NCBI RefSeq assembly: GCF_000813965.1
Contig: NZ_JWLI01000015.1
Span: forward strand, 1-35,490
Source of the DNA: Leisingera sp. ANG-M7
Lineage (GTDB): Bacteria > Pseudomonadota > Alphaproteobacteria > Rhodobacterales > Rhodobacteraceae
Direction: 5' to 3'
DNA length: 35,490 nt
The notes under the pieces were generated by a model, which was not told the origin of the DNA, did not search any database, and saw nothing but the letters and a program-made list of their open reading frames with translations. A program made the position numbers and the translations under genes. Shown here one piece after another: positions 23,325 through 31,876 of this stretch (position 1 is its first letter; each line of letters begins with the position of its first letter).

Positions 23325-24477
23325 CCTGCGCAGTCCCATGAAGCTTGTTGTCACCGTCAACTCCTCCTTCAACGTGGTGAACTTCCGCTCCGGCCTGCTG
23401 AGGGCGCTGATGGCGGCCGGCCACGAGATCACCGTCCTGGCCCCGCGGGACGAGTACACCGATGCCATCCTCAGCGGCATCGGCTGCGGCTATGTGGAGC
23501 TGAAGATGAACCGCCGCGGCACCTCGCCGGTGCAGGAGGCCCGCTGCCTCAGGGCCATGATCGGGCATATCCGCACTTTGCGGCCGGACGCCATCCTCAG
23601 CTATACGATCAAGAACAACCTCTATGCCGGGCTGGCGGCGCGCCTGACCAGGACGCCGATCATTCCGAATGTGACCGGTTTGGGCTCTGTGTTCTCAGAC
23701 AAGGGGCCCTGGGCCGCTGTCGCGGCCCGCGCCTACCGCCATGCCTTCCGGGCGGCGCCGACCGTCTTTTTTCAGAACCTTGAAGACCAGGAAGCGTTTC
23801 TGCGCGCCGGGCTGGTTGCCTCTGAAACCGCACGGCTGCTGCCCGGGTCCGGGGTGGATCTGGCACGCTTCACCGCCTCCCCGGTGCCCGCGCGCCCGGA
23901 GGCGCCCGTGTTCCTGCTTGTTGCCCGGCTGCTCTGGGAGAAAGGCATCGGGGAATACGCCGAGGCCGCGCGGCTGGTGCGCAAGACCTTCCCCAAGGCC
24001 GTGTTCAGGCTGGCCGGCGGCCTGGAAGCGCCGGGCCGGGCTGCGGTCCCCGAGGCGGTGCTGGCGCAATGGCAGGCGGAGGGGATCATCGAGTACCTCG
24101 GCCGCCAGCGCGACATCCGCCCGGTTCTCGGGCAGGCAACCTGCGTGGTCATGCCCAGCTACTACCGCGAGGGGACACCGCGCGCGCTCCTGGAAGCCGG
24201 GGCCTGCGGGCGGCCGGTCATCACGACAGATACGGCAGGCTGCCGCACCGCGGTGATTGACGGGGAAAGCGGCTTTCTGGTGGCGCCGCGCGACAGCCAG
24301 GGCCTTGGGCAGGCGATGCTGCGCATTGCCGGGGCGCCGCAGGACAGGCTGCAGCAGATGGGCACCGCCGGCCGGGCGCTTGCCGAGCGGCAGTTCGACG
24401 AGAAGATTGTGATCCGCGCCTACACCGAGGCGGTCTCGGAAATCGCAGGCGTGCAGAACCGCCCGGGCCTGCTCTGA
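23311..24477 (+). CDS. Family 4 glycosyltransferase (PglA/CapM-like)
   Basis: A 388-residue GT-B enzyme. The N-terminal half has VNSSFNVVNFRSGLL, SYTIKNNLYAGL and NVTGLGSVFS, a pattern I associate with N-acetylhexosamine-transferring GT4 enzymes such as PglA. The second half has ARLLWEKGIGEYAEA and the E-x7-E motif in REGTPRALLEAGACG. It should extend the lipid-linked unit at the inner membrane. ATG 23311 is preferred, giving a 14-base overlap with the previous gene; ATG 23338 is a second option without a ribosome site. It is the last gene of the overlapping block and is followed at once by a strong hairpin. Confidence 0.88.
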   Translation: MPHHDLRSPMKLVVTVNSSFNVVNFRSGLLRALMAAGHEITVLAPRDEYTDAILSGIGCGYVELKMNRRGTSPVQEARCLRAMIGHIRTLRPDAILSYTIKNNLYAGLAARLTRTPIIPNVTGLGSVFSDKGPWAAVAARAYRHAFRAAPTVFFQNLEDQEAFLRAGLVASETARLLPGSGVDLARFTASPVPARPEAPVFLLVARLLWEKGIGEYAEAARLVRKTFPKAVFRLAGGLEAPGRAAVPEAVLAQWQAEGIIEYLGRQRDIRPVLGQATCVVMPSYYREGTPRALLEAGACGRPVITTDTAGCRTAVIDGESGFLVAPRDSQGLGQAMLRIAGAPQDRLQQMGTAGRALAERQFDEKIVIRAYTEAVSEIAGVQNRPGLL

Positions 24478-24529
24478 GCCGCCGCGCCGGGACCCTGGCA
24501 AGCGCTGGCGGCAGCCCCGGCGCGGCGGC
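24478..24529 (+). terminator. Perfect 14-bp GC inverted repeat closing the core operon
   Basis: GCCGCCGCGCCGGG (24478-24491) pairs perfectly with CCCGGCGCGGCGGC (24516-24529) over a 24-base loop, directly after the stop codon at 24477. No T-tract follows, so it may stabilise the RNA end or need a factor to terminate. It marks a boundary between the glycosyltransferase block and the Wzc-like gene. Confidence 0.6.
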
Positions 24530-24544
24530 CTGTCTTGCCCGGGC

Positions 24545-24572
24545 TTGGAATCCGCCGGCTTTGCCACATACT
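24545..24572 (+). promoter_or_regulatory. Candidate promoter for the Wzc-like gene
   Basis: TTGGAA (24545-24550) and CATACT (24567-24572) are 16 bases apart, each matching four of six sigma-70 consensus bases, just after the 24478-24529 hairpin. A leader of about 85 bases would follow. This is a visual match only. Confidence 0.22.
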
Positions 24573-24662
24573 TATGAGGGGACGGCATTTACCGCGCTCT
24601 AGGGGAGCTATGGAGCGCGCGCAAAGCCGCCAAGTGTGATTTGGGTTAAGGGGTTTTGGTGC

Positions 24663-27005
24663 ATGTATGCAAGACGGTCAGAGTTCGGGGGTCATGGCCA
24701 GTCCAGGGAAGCCTTGCCAGAATACGAAATATACAGCCTGCCGCGGGACGGCGAGGCCGACCATACGCTGGACACACGCAAGATGGCGCTTGCCCTCTGG
24801 CGCGGAAAGCTGCTTCTGGCGGCCTTTGCCGGAGCCGGCTTCCTGGCCGGGTTTGCGCATGTCAGCCAGCAGGAGCCGGTCTACCGGGCGGTGACCAGCA
24901 TCCTGTACGAGCCCGAGCGCCTGCAAATCGTCGATATCTCAGAGGTGCTCGTGGAGCCGGATACCGGCGCCGGCCTCGGCAACCAGGTTGAGATCCTCAA
25001 TTCCACCACCCTGCTGGGCAATATTGTCAGCACGCTTGGGGAAGAGACGGTCCTGGAGGACAGCAGCGGGGCCGCCGGAGCCGGCGGGCTTTGGACCGCC
25101 GCCGCGGCCTGGCTGCAGGAAACGGCGCCGGAGCCGGTTGCCCGCCAGATGGCGCGGCTCGGGCTTGCCGCGCAGCCGGAGGCCGCCGCAGACCCGGCGC
25201 CTGTCCAGACCGAGGAGGAAGCGCAGCAGCTGGCGGCGCGGGATGCAATCAGCCACCTGCGGGACAATCTTGCAATCCAGGTGATCAGCGGGTCCGGGGT
25301 GATCGAGCTGTTCTACAGCTCGTCGGACCCGCAAAAGGCGGCCCTGATCGCCAACACGATCAGCGAGGAATATCTCGCCTTTCAGAAAGTGTCGAAAAAC
25401 CAGGACGTGCTTGCCGCCATCGACCTTGTCAACAACCGCATCAAGGAACTCAGGCAAAGCGTCGTGGAATCCGAGCGGAACCTGGAGCAAACCCGCCTGG
25501 ACCTGGCCCGGCGGCGGGCGCAGAGCGCGGAAATGACCGGCGTTCAGCTCGCTGCGCACAATCAGGAACTGGCGGCTATCCGGCTGCGCCTCTCCGACTC
25601 CCGCGCCCGCTTCAACCGGGCTGCAGCCGCGCTGGCGGAAGGAACCGATCTGTGGAGTGTCACGGAATTCCGCGAGTCCGAACTGATCACCGACTTCCGC
25701 AGGCGGGAGATCGAAATCCGGGAAACCATTGCCCAGGAGCGCGCCATCAGCGGCAGTGTGGTGACACCGTCCAGCGTGCGCAGCGCCGCCTTGCTCCAGC
25801 AGGCGCAGCAGAGCATCCGCGAGGAGGCGGCCTATATCGTCGCCGCGCTTGAATTCGAGGTCGCCTCGCTGGAACAGCGGGAGCAGCAGCTGCAGCAGAT
25901 GGTCCGGGAACTGGAAATCACCTCGATCGAGCGGACCGCAGACGAGCTCTTCGTCTCCCGCCTCGAGCGCGAGGTGCTCGCCAATCAGACATTGCTGCAG
26001 ACATTCGTGGTGCGCCAGAAGGAAATCTCGGAACAGGCCAACCTGCAGTCGGCCGACGCCCGCATCCTGTCCCGGGCCGAGCCGCCGTCGCACCCGGACC
26101 GGCAGGCCAGCAACCGCATCCTGCTTGCGGCCAGCGGCGGCGCCCTGTTTCTCTGCGCGATGTTCCTGCTGCTGCGGGAGCGGATGAACAATTCGGTGCG
26201 GGATCCGCGCGACCTGGCGGAGGCCACCCATTACCCCATTCTGACGTCGCTGCCGCTGACCGGCCGGCGCAAAAGCCTGCAGAAACGCGCCCGGGAATTC
26301 GTGACGCGCCCGAAGTGCCTGCTTGCGGAAAGCATACGCAACCTGCGGACAAGCCTGCTTTACGGCGCTTCGGACAAGCAGCCGCAGGTGGTCATGCTGA
26401 CCTCCTCGGTGCCCGGTGAAGGCAAAAGCGTCACCTCGTTTCTGACCGCCCTGGCCAGCCAGCATACGGAACACGATACCATTCTTGTCAGCTGCGACCT
26501 GCGCGATGCCTCCAATGCCCGGATCTATTCGAAATTTCCGCGGCTGATCGCCTCCAAGCAGAGCACCGGGCTGATCAGTTACCTGCGCAATGACTGCAGC
26601 CTGGAAGAGGCGCTGGCAGTGCACCCGGAGTCCGGGCTGCATATCCTGGCGGCCGGCAAGAAGGAGGACTTCCACGAAAGCCCGGCAGACATCCTGACCT
26701 CGCCCCGGTTCACCGCGATGATCGCCACCCTGCGCGAACGGTACAAACTGATCATCCTTGATGCGCCGCCGGTGCTGGTGGCGGCGGATGCCCGGCTTCT
26801 GGCCAGGATGGCAGATTCCATTGTCTACCTGGTGCATTGGAACCGCACGTCCAAGAACGCCGTCCGCGAAGGCCTGCACGAGCTGCGCTCTGTGAACGGC
26901 CCTGTGGCCGGCTGCGTGCTGAGCCTGGTGTCTCAATCCAAAGCCCGGAGATATGCGGACAATGAGTTCATCTACAAACAGCACTACGCGGGCTATTACA
27001 GCTAG
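24663..27005 (+). CDS. Wzc-like chain-length regulator and tyrosine autokinase
   Basis: The 780-residue inner-membrane protein has transmembrane segments at about 49-66 and 486-506, with a long periplasmic Wzz-type region rich in coiled coil between them. The cytoplasmic BY-kinase domain shows Walker A PGEGKS with Lys588, Walker B LIILDAPP with Asp700, and a C-terminal tyrosine cluster (Tyr764, 771, 775, 778, 779). It should control chain length and export by cycles of autophosphorylation. Oddly, Walker A' reads VSCDLR: the first of the two usual aspartates is Ser610, while Asp612 is kept. No Wzb-type phosphatase or Wza exporter is seen beside it. ATG 24663 is chosen (AAGGGG nine bases before); a GTG at 24636 is possible. 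Confidence 0.88.
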   Translation: MYARRSEFGGHGQSREALPEYEIYSLPRDGEADHTLDTRKMALALWRGKLLLAAFAGAGFLAGFAHVSQQEPVYRAVTSILYEPERLQIVDISEVLVEPDTGAGLGNQVEILNSTTLLGNIVSTLGEETVLEDSSGAAGAGGLWTAAAAWLQETAPEPVARQMARLGLAAQPEAAADPAPVQTEEEAQQLAARDAISHLRDNLAIQVISGSGVIELFYSSSDPQKAALIANTISEEYLAFQKVSKNQDVLAAIDLVNNRIKELRQSVVESERNLEQTRLDLARRRAQSAEMTGVQLAAHNQELAAIRLRLSDSRARFNRAAAALAEGTDLWSVTEFRESELITDFRRREIEIRETIAQERAISGSVVTPSSVRSAALLQQAQQSIREEAAYIVAALEFEVASLEQREQQLQQMVRELEITSIERTADELFVSRLEREVLANQTLLQTFVVRQKEISEQANLQSADARILSRAEPPSHPDRQASNRILLAASGGALFLCAMFLLLRERMNNSVRDPRDLAEATHYPILTSLPLTGRRKSLQKRAREFVTRPKCLLAESIRNLRTSLLYGASDKQPQVVMLTSSVPGEGKSVTSFLTALASQHTEHDTILVSCDLRDASNARIYSKFPRLIASKQSTGLISYLRNDCSLEEALAVHPESGLHILAAGKKEDFHESPADILTSPRFTAMIATLRERYKLIILDAPPVLVAADARLLARMADSIVYLVHWNRTSKNAVREGLHELRSVNGPVAGCVLSLVSQSKARRYADNEFIYKQHYAGYYS

Positions 27006-27023
27006 CCAGCCCGGCAGCCTGCA

Positions 27024-28154
27024 GTGATCAAAGTCTGCCACATCGTGGACAATGCCCGCCCTGGCGTCGGCGTGACCCAGATCGTTTATGATCTGATGAC
27101 CGCAGAGACGGCCGGGTGCCGCGGCATCTTCACCGGCCGGAACGCCCCGGATGCGCGCTTTTCCGGGATGATCAGCCAGGGGGCGGTCACCCTGGCCGCG
27201 TCGCCTGCGGCGCTTTTGCGGGCCCTGTTTGCGGCCAGGCGGGACGGCTTCAGGCTGCTGCATGTCCACAGCCGCAAATCGGCCTGGATTTTGATCCTGG
27301 CACGGTTGTCAGGCTTCCGGATCGTGCGCACCCAGCATTTCGGAACACTTGCAGGCGGCGCGCCGAAATGGCCGCGGCCCCTGACCCGGCTGCGCAACAT
27401 CCTGACCGGAAGAACCTGGTGGATTGACCGCTGGGCTGCCGTGAGCCGGACCTCAAAACGCTATATACAGAGCCGCTGGGGGGTTCCGGACAGCCGCATC
27501 TCGATTATCTGGAACGGAATCGACGCCGGCACGTTCACCCCGTGCCCTGACGGCAGCCGGTCTGCGCGGCGCAGGCAACTTGGCCTGGAGGACAACTGGA
27601 TTGTGCTGATCTCCGCCGGCTCCCTGGTGGCGCGCAAACGCCATGACAGCACCATCAGGGCCTTTGCGGACATCCCCGGCCGGCCCGGCACTGCCCGGCT
27701 GGTCCTCCTTGGCGACGGCAGCGAGAGGCGCCGGCTGGAACAGCTGGCGGCCTCCTGCGGCCTGGACGGCAAAGTCATCCTGCCGGGCCGGCGGGACGAT
27801 GTGGCCGCCTGGCTGGCCGTTGCCGACATCTTCGTGCATGCGGCGCTGGATGAAGCCTTTGGCCTGGCCGTTGCCGAGGCGATGGCCTGCGGCAAGCCGG
27901 CCATCGCCGCAGGCACCATGGGACCGGCCGAAATCGTGGCGGACGGGGAAACCGGCCTGCTGGTTCCCGATGGCAGCACCGCCGGGCTGTCCCGGGCCAT
28001 GGCGCGCCTGATCGCGGATGGCGCCTTGCGGGAGCGGCTGGGGCAGGCGGCCCGGGATCAGGCGGTGCAGCGGTATTCCCTGCCCGCAATGCGCCAGGGC
28101 TATGCCGCGCTGTATCAGAGCCTGCTGCCCGCCCCGGGGGGTGCGCATGGCTGA
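27024..28154 (+). CDS. Family 4 glycosyltransferase
   Basis: A 376-residue GT-B enzyme with GVTQIVYDLM near the N-terminus, HVHSRKSAW, TQHFG, IIWNGIDAGTF at the domain border, SAGSLVARKRHD and the E-x7-E motif in DEAFGLAVAEAMACG. It starts at GTG 27024, 18 bases after the Wzc-like gene, and overlaps the next gene by eight bases, so these three genes are probably one transcript. It likely adds a sugar to the EPS unit; donor unknown. The Shine-Dalgarno sequence is weak, which may mean translation is coupled to the gene before it. Confidence 0.87.
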   Translation: MIKVCHIVDNARPGVGVTQIVYDLMTAETAGCRGIFTGRNAPDARFSGMISQGAVTLAASPAALLRALFAARRDGFRLLHVHSRKSAWILILARLSGFRIVRTQHFGTLAGGAPKWPRPLTRLRNILTGRTWWIDRWAAVSRTSKRYIQSRWGVPDSRISIIWNGIDAGTFTPCPDGSRSARRRQLGLEDNWIVLISAGSLVARKRHDSTIRAFADIPGRPGTARLVLLGDGSERRRLEQLAASCGLDGKVILPGRRDDVAAWLAVADIFVHAALDEAFGLAVAEAMACGKPAIAAGTMGPAEIVADGETGLLVPDGSTAGLSRAMARLIADGALRERLGQAARDQAVQRYSLPAMRQGYAALYQSLLPAPGGAHG

Positions 28155-29202
28155 CCGGCTGATGGACCCGGATGCGCCGCCCGGGGCGCCGGCCCCCGCC
28201 ATGACCATTCTGTGGGTCCTTCTCGGGCGGCGGGACAAGGCCAGTTCACGGGTCAGGGGCTACTGGGTCGCCGAAGCGCTGAAGGCCCGGGGCCATTCGG
28301 TGCAGATCCGGCACACGGAGCACCGTTTGCAGTATCTGTCCCTGCTGGCGGCCGCCCGGCAGGCCGATGCTGTTATCTTCCAGAAGAAATACGGGCGCTA
28401 TGACCTGCTTGCCGCCCGCCTGCTGCGGCTGCTGGGCAAGACAGTGCTCTTTGACATCGATGATGCGCCAAGCCGCACACAGGCCACCGCAACACTGCAG
28501 CGGGCAAACAGGATGATGGCCCTGTCCTGCGGCGTGCTGGCAGGCAGTCAGGCGCTGGCCAGGCTCGCCCGGCAGCACCAGCGCGCCGTTCACCTGCTCC
28601 CCTCCGGCATTCTGCCCGCAAACTACCGCGTCAAATCCCACAAACCCGGCAAAAGGCTCTGCCTGGGGTGGATCGGCAACGGCGCGCATTACGCCGATGA
28701 CCTGATCCGGATCCTGCAGAAACCCCTGCAGCTTACCGGCGCCCGGCGGCCTGTCACCTTCCGGATCGTGGGCGCCTGCGGGGTGCCGGAGCTGTACCGG
28801 GCTTTCGGATCTATCGAGGGGGTGGAAATCGACTTCATCGACCAGATCCAATGGTCGGATCCCGGCGCGGTGGCCGATGCGATCGCCCCCTTCGACATCG
28901 GCCTCTACCCGCTCTTGCCCCACCCCTTCAACGAATACAAATGCGCCTTCAAGGCCCTGGAGTATATGGCCAGCGGCCTGCCGGTTGTGGCCAGCCGGGT
29001 GGGCGCCAACACTGAAACCGTCATCGACGCTCAAACGGGCTTTCTCTGCCAGTCCGCGGACGACTGGGTGCAGGCCATCGACACCCTGGCAGGCGACGCG
29101 GAGCTGAGGAGCCGGTTCGGGGCAAACGGGCGGAAGAGAGCCGGGACGCATTATGATGTCGCCCGGCTGGCGGCCCGGCTCGAGGATATCCTGCGGGCCT
29201 GA
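28147..29202 (+). CDS. Glycosyltransferase, GT-B fold, GT4-like
   Basis: A 351-residue protein with LLGRRDKASSRVRGYW near the start, FDIDDAP in the middle, LGWIGNGAHYADDL at the domain border and KALEYMASGLPVVAS at the donor site. The usual E-x7-E motif is changed: the upstream acidic position is Glu in NEYKCAFKALE, eight residues before the second Glu, with Lys near the usual place. That variant occurs in divergent GT4-like enzymes, so activity is likely but less sure. ATG 28147 follows a G-rich stretch and overlaps the previous gene by eight bases; ATG 28201 is an alternative that removes an odd Pro/Ala-rich leader of 18 residues. Confidence 0.8.
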   Translation: MADRLMDPDAPPGAPAPAMTILWVLLGRRDKASSRVRGYWVAEALKARGHSVQIRHTEHRLQYLSLLAAARQADAVIFQKKYGRYDLLAARLLRLLGKTVLFDIDDAPSRTQATATLQRANRMMALSCGVLAGSQALARLARQHQRAVHLLPSGILPANYRVKSHKPGKRLCLGWIGNGAHYADDLIRILQKPLQLTGARRPVTFRIVGACGVPELYRAFGSIEGVEIDFIDQIQWSDPGAVADAIAPFDIGLYPLLPHPFNEYKCAFKALEYMASGLPVVASRVGANTETVIDAQTGFLCQSADDWVQAIDTLAGDAELRSRFGANGRKRAGTHYDVARLAARLEDILRA

Positions 29203-29228
29203 GCGGCGGGAGGCATGTCCGGGACCGC

Positions 29229-29240
29229 GGGCCCGGGCCC
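29229..29240 (+). other. 12-bp perfect palindrome after the last glycosyltransferase gene
   Basis: GGGCCCGGGCCC lies 27 bases after the stop at 29202. It may form a small hairpin or cruciform at the end of the Wzc transcript. No T-tract follows. Confidence 0.3.
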
Positions 29241-29297
29241 CTGAGGCCGCTTCACACCGCTTGCCTTTCAGCCCCTTGAGGCGCTTATCTGCCCAGA

Positions 29298-29326
29298 TTG
29301 CCTCATTTTACGTTGTTTAGTATCGT
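29298..29326 (+). promoter_or_regulatory. Candidate sigma-70 promoter for the second beta-helix gene
   Basis: TTGCCT (29298-29303) and TATCGT (29321-29326) have an ideal 17-base spacer in a locally AT-rich stretch. Transcription would start near 29333 and give a short leader before TTG 29368. This is the best promoter-like match I found on the plus strand. Confidence 0.38.
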
Positions 29327-29367
29327 TAATTGGCACCATTTTGCCGCGAGGGAGGAAGGAACCGCAG

Positions 29368-30570
29368 TTGATATCTTTTAAAACACTCCTTCGCGTGAGT
29401 GGCCTTGCGGTTCTGCTGCTGGTCTCCGGCGTGCTGGCTGTGGATTTTTGGGCCAAGGAATACCGCCCGCCGCCCTGGTACTCCTCCGGCTTCGGCTGGT
29501 CTGCGGATGAGGATATCTCCGGCGCCTTTGCGGAACTGCTTTCGAACAGGACATTCAAGCCCGGCAGCACGCTGGTTCTTGAGCACACCTACAAGATCTC
29601 TGGCTCGAACCTGCGCCTGCCCAAGGATTTCACCCTCACCGCCCTCCCGGGCGCGGGCCTGGATGTGCACACGGCTTCACCCGCCGACACCTCCGCCCTG
29701 TTCATCCTCTCCGATGGGGTGACGGTGGACAATGTCACCTTCGGCGTGGTGAACGCGCCCAAGACCAGCTATGATGGGATCCTTCCGGCTGCCGGCCAGG
29801 ATTACCACAAGAAACGGGTGCTGGTTGTCGATGGCGACAACGTCATGATCGAGGACAGTGCCTTCTCCGGCAATGTGTCGATGCATGTCGACGTGCAGGG
29901 CGGCAACAATCTGACTGTTGAAAGCAGCCTGTTCGACGGCGGTTTCTACCAGCTGCGTGTCGTGCAAGGCGATGGCGCCACAATTTCCGGCAGCCATTTC
30001 CGCAATTCGCTGGGTGACGGCATAAAGACCGAAAGCTCCCAATCCGGCAACGGCCCGTCGGACATGACGGTGACCGGCAGTGTCTTTGAGAACAACGCCC
30101 GCGACGGGCTGGATACCGCCGGCGGCTTCCGCAACGGCACGGTCCTGGATTCGGTCTTCAGCGGCAACGGCGTCAGCGGCATCGATATCAAGAGCTCCTA
30201 TCACGACAGCACCGATTTCAACCCCGAAAAGTGGAACACGAATATCCGCATTGAAGACTGCGAGTTCATCAACAGCCCCAATGGCATTGTCATCAGCGCC
30301 GTCGACAGGACCGGCCTTCTGAATGAAGGCAACGCACAGGCGATGCCGCACGATATCCGCATCAGCAGCTCGATCTTCGAAAGCACCACAGCGCAGGCGG
30401 GGCGGGCCTTCCTGATCAAGGACGGCTACGACATCACCTGGGAGGGGATTTCCCTGCTCGGCAAAGTCAGCGAACTCCGCTTCATGGGGGTCTCGGGGCT
30501 CAGCCTTTCCGGCTCCAATGTCGGCGGCGAGCCCCCGGCCCGCGGAGACCCCAGGACAGGATCGCACTGA
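29368..30570 (+). CDS. Membrane-anchored or Sec-exported beta-helix protein, paralogue of 8685-11363
   Basis: The start is TTG 29368: GGAGGAAGGA (29351-29360) lies seven bases before it, and the product then begins with a short basic stretch and a hydrophobic helix (about residues 8-26), a signal anchor or signal peptide. TTG 29341 lies before that site and is less likely. The remaining residues (about 40-390 of 400) are the same right-handed beta-helix as in the protein at 8685, with long stretches nearly identical in DNA as well. The LamG-like, Ig-like and type I tail modules are absent; the protein ends soon after GSNVGG. It should act in the periplasm or at the inner membrane, perhaps as an epimerase, lyase or binding protein for the new polymer, in the way AlgG or AlgL work in alginate export. 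Activity is not proven by any motif I see. Confidence 0.85.
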   Translation: MISFKTLLRVSGLAVLLLVSGVLAVDFWAKEYRPPPWYSSGFGWSADEDISGAFAELLSNRTFKPGSTLVLEHTYKISGSNLRLPKDFTLTALPGAGLDVHTASPADTSALFILSDGVTVDNVTFGVVNAPKTSYDGILPAAGQDYHKKRVLVVDGDNVMIEDSAFSGNVSMHVDVQGGNNLTVESSLFDGGFYQLRVVQGDGATISGSHFRNSLGDGIKTESSQSGNGPSDMTVTGSVFENNARDGLDTAGGFRNGTVLDSVFSGNGVSGIDIKSSYHDSTDFNPEKWNTNIRIEDCEFINSPNGIVISAVDRTGLLNEGNAQAMPHDIRISSSIFESTTAQAGRAFLIKDGYDITWEGISLLGKVSELRFMGVSGLSLSGSNVGGEPPARGDPRTGSH

Positions 30571-30590
30571 CTGAACGGCTGGGCTGAACG

Positions 30591-30607
30591 GCCAGCCCGC
30601 GGCTGGC
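30591..30607. terminator. Hairpin between convergent genes
   Basis: GCCAGCC (30591-30597), loop CGC, GGCTGGC (30601-30607) lies in the 55-bp gap between the plus-strand beta-helix gene and the minus-strand sulfotransferase. An overlapping alternative stem uses GGCTGG at 30577. There is no T-tract on either strand; it may serve as a weak bidirectional terminator. Confidence 0.35.
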
Positions 30608-30625
30608 GCATGGTCCGGGCCAGGC

Positions 30626-31699
30626 CTATATTTCTATGCGCCTGGACACCGCCAGAACCATCCGTTCAAGCGCGCTGAAACTTGGTGCAGATGAGGTTTC
30701 CTTTTTCAGGCGGATGCCTTTTTCGGGCGCATCGTTTTTTGTGATCCGGACATTCCCGGTAAAAATATGGGATGCCGATGTATCAATCACATTTCCGCCG
30801 CGGATCCCGAAATCGACAGGCGTTCCGAGCCAGTTCCCGATCCGGCGCTGCAATGCCTGCGGCGTGTCGCACAGCTCTTCGTAGGTGACCTCCAGGTACT
30901 CTTCCTTTCTCATCCTGCGCGTCTGCCGCCGGATCGCGAAGCGGTGATACAAAACCCAAAGCAGATAAACCGGCGCCGACAGGGGAGAATACCTGGGATT
31001 GCGCCTCCTTGCCCTTTTCAGGCGGGAGGCCAGCAAATCCTGCGCCTGCCGCTTCAGCACGATCACCCTGATGTCGAGATCTGAGTACAGCCGGAGGGCC
31101 TCAAGCCGCCGGATGTTCTTTGACGCATCGACAACTGCCCAGGCCCCGAAGGCCTGCGACAGGGAGGTGACGAATGACGCGGTGCGGCTGGCGTAATCAC
31201 GCAGATCCTCTTGCCGGAAAACAGCCGTCAGCGGGACCCCTAAGCTGACCAGCAACCGTTTGAGAAAGGGGAGGTCCCGGCTGTCCAGGAACCGCAAGGC
31301 CGAATGGTCTTCCAGCTGCAGCGACGGGCCCGCGGCGCCGGGGCCGGCTTCTGTCAGTTTCTTCGCCCCGCTCCAGAAGGGGCAATCCGCAAGCGCCTTG
31401 CGGCAATAGCACGGTTTCTTGTCCTGCCAGTCATTTTCGAGATAGTTGGCTTCTCCGATGTTCAGGACATCCGGGCTGTTCCCCAAGGCAATGGAAAATA
31501 TTGTCGAACCGGAATAGGGAAAAGACGCCACATAAAGCAGGACCGGCCCCGCCTGTTCCGTCCTCTTCCGATGGCCCGGCCCTGCGGGTCCCGAAGGAAG
31601 ATGCGGCTCTGATACTGCGGACAGCGGCGCGCTGTTTGCCCCCACGGTTTCGTCCCTCCCCGGCCGCCGGGCCAAGCGGCCGCAGCGGGCTTCACGCAC
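30626..31699 (-). CDS. PAPS-dependent sulfotransferase (second)
   Basis: The 357-residue protein carries the phosphosulfate-binding loop FPYSGSTIF (60-68) and a 3'-phosphate-binding segment VLKRQAQDLLAS (214-225). A CYCRK...CPFW stretch with Cys97, Cys99 and Cys106 is a conserved feature of this sulfotransferase subgroup, perhaps for metal or structure. It is not a close relative of the enzyme at 18417, so it probably sulfates a different position or sugar. The start is GTG 31699, with AGGAGG 11 bases upstream; the first 50 residues match nothing I know and a later start is possible. It is convergent with the beta-helix gene and lies 177 bp after the barrel gene on the same strand. The donor chemistry is firm from the motifs; the substrate is inferred from context. 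Confidence 0.85.
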   Translation of the reverse strand: MREARCGRLARRPGRDETVGANSAPLSAVSEPHLPSGPAGPGHRKRTEQAGPVLLYVASFPYSGSTIFSIALGNSPDVLNIGEANYLENDWQDKKPCYCRKALADCPFWSGAKKLTEAGPGAAGPSLQLEDHSALRFLDSRDLPFLKRLLVSLGVPLTAVFRQEDLRDYASRTASFVTSLSQAFGAWAVVDASKNIRRLEALRLYSDLDIRVIVLKRQAQDLLASRLKRARRRNPRYSPLSAPVYLLWVLYHRFAIRRQTRRMRKEEYLEVTYEELCDTPQALQRRIGNWLGTPVDFGIRGGNVIDTSASHIFTGNVRITKNDAPEKGIRLKKETSSAPSFSALERMVLAVSRRIEI

Positions 31700-31876
31700 T
31701 CTGCCGGTGCCCTCCTGCCGATTGAGCGGTCAGAGCACCCGGCCACCAGAACTTGAATATGTTCCGGTTTCGCGGCCTGGCAAGCGGAGGGCGGAAGGAG
31801 CTGCGGCCTTACGGCCCCGGATACGCGGGCCTGACGGGGCAGGGCGCGCGCAACCGCTGTTCCGCCGCGGAGGCAG

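Noticed and set aside
24939-27269. 776-codon open frame on the minus strand
   Set aside because: Antisense to the Wzc-like gene, whose motifs are clear; the antisense product is His/Gln/Arg-rich with no family resemblance.
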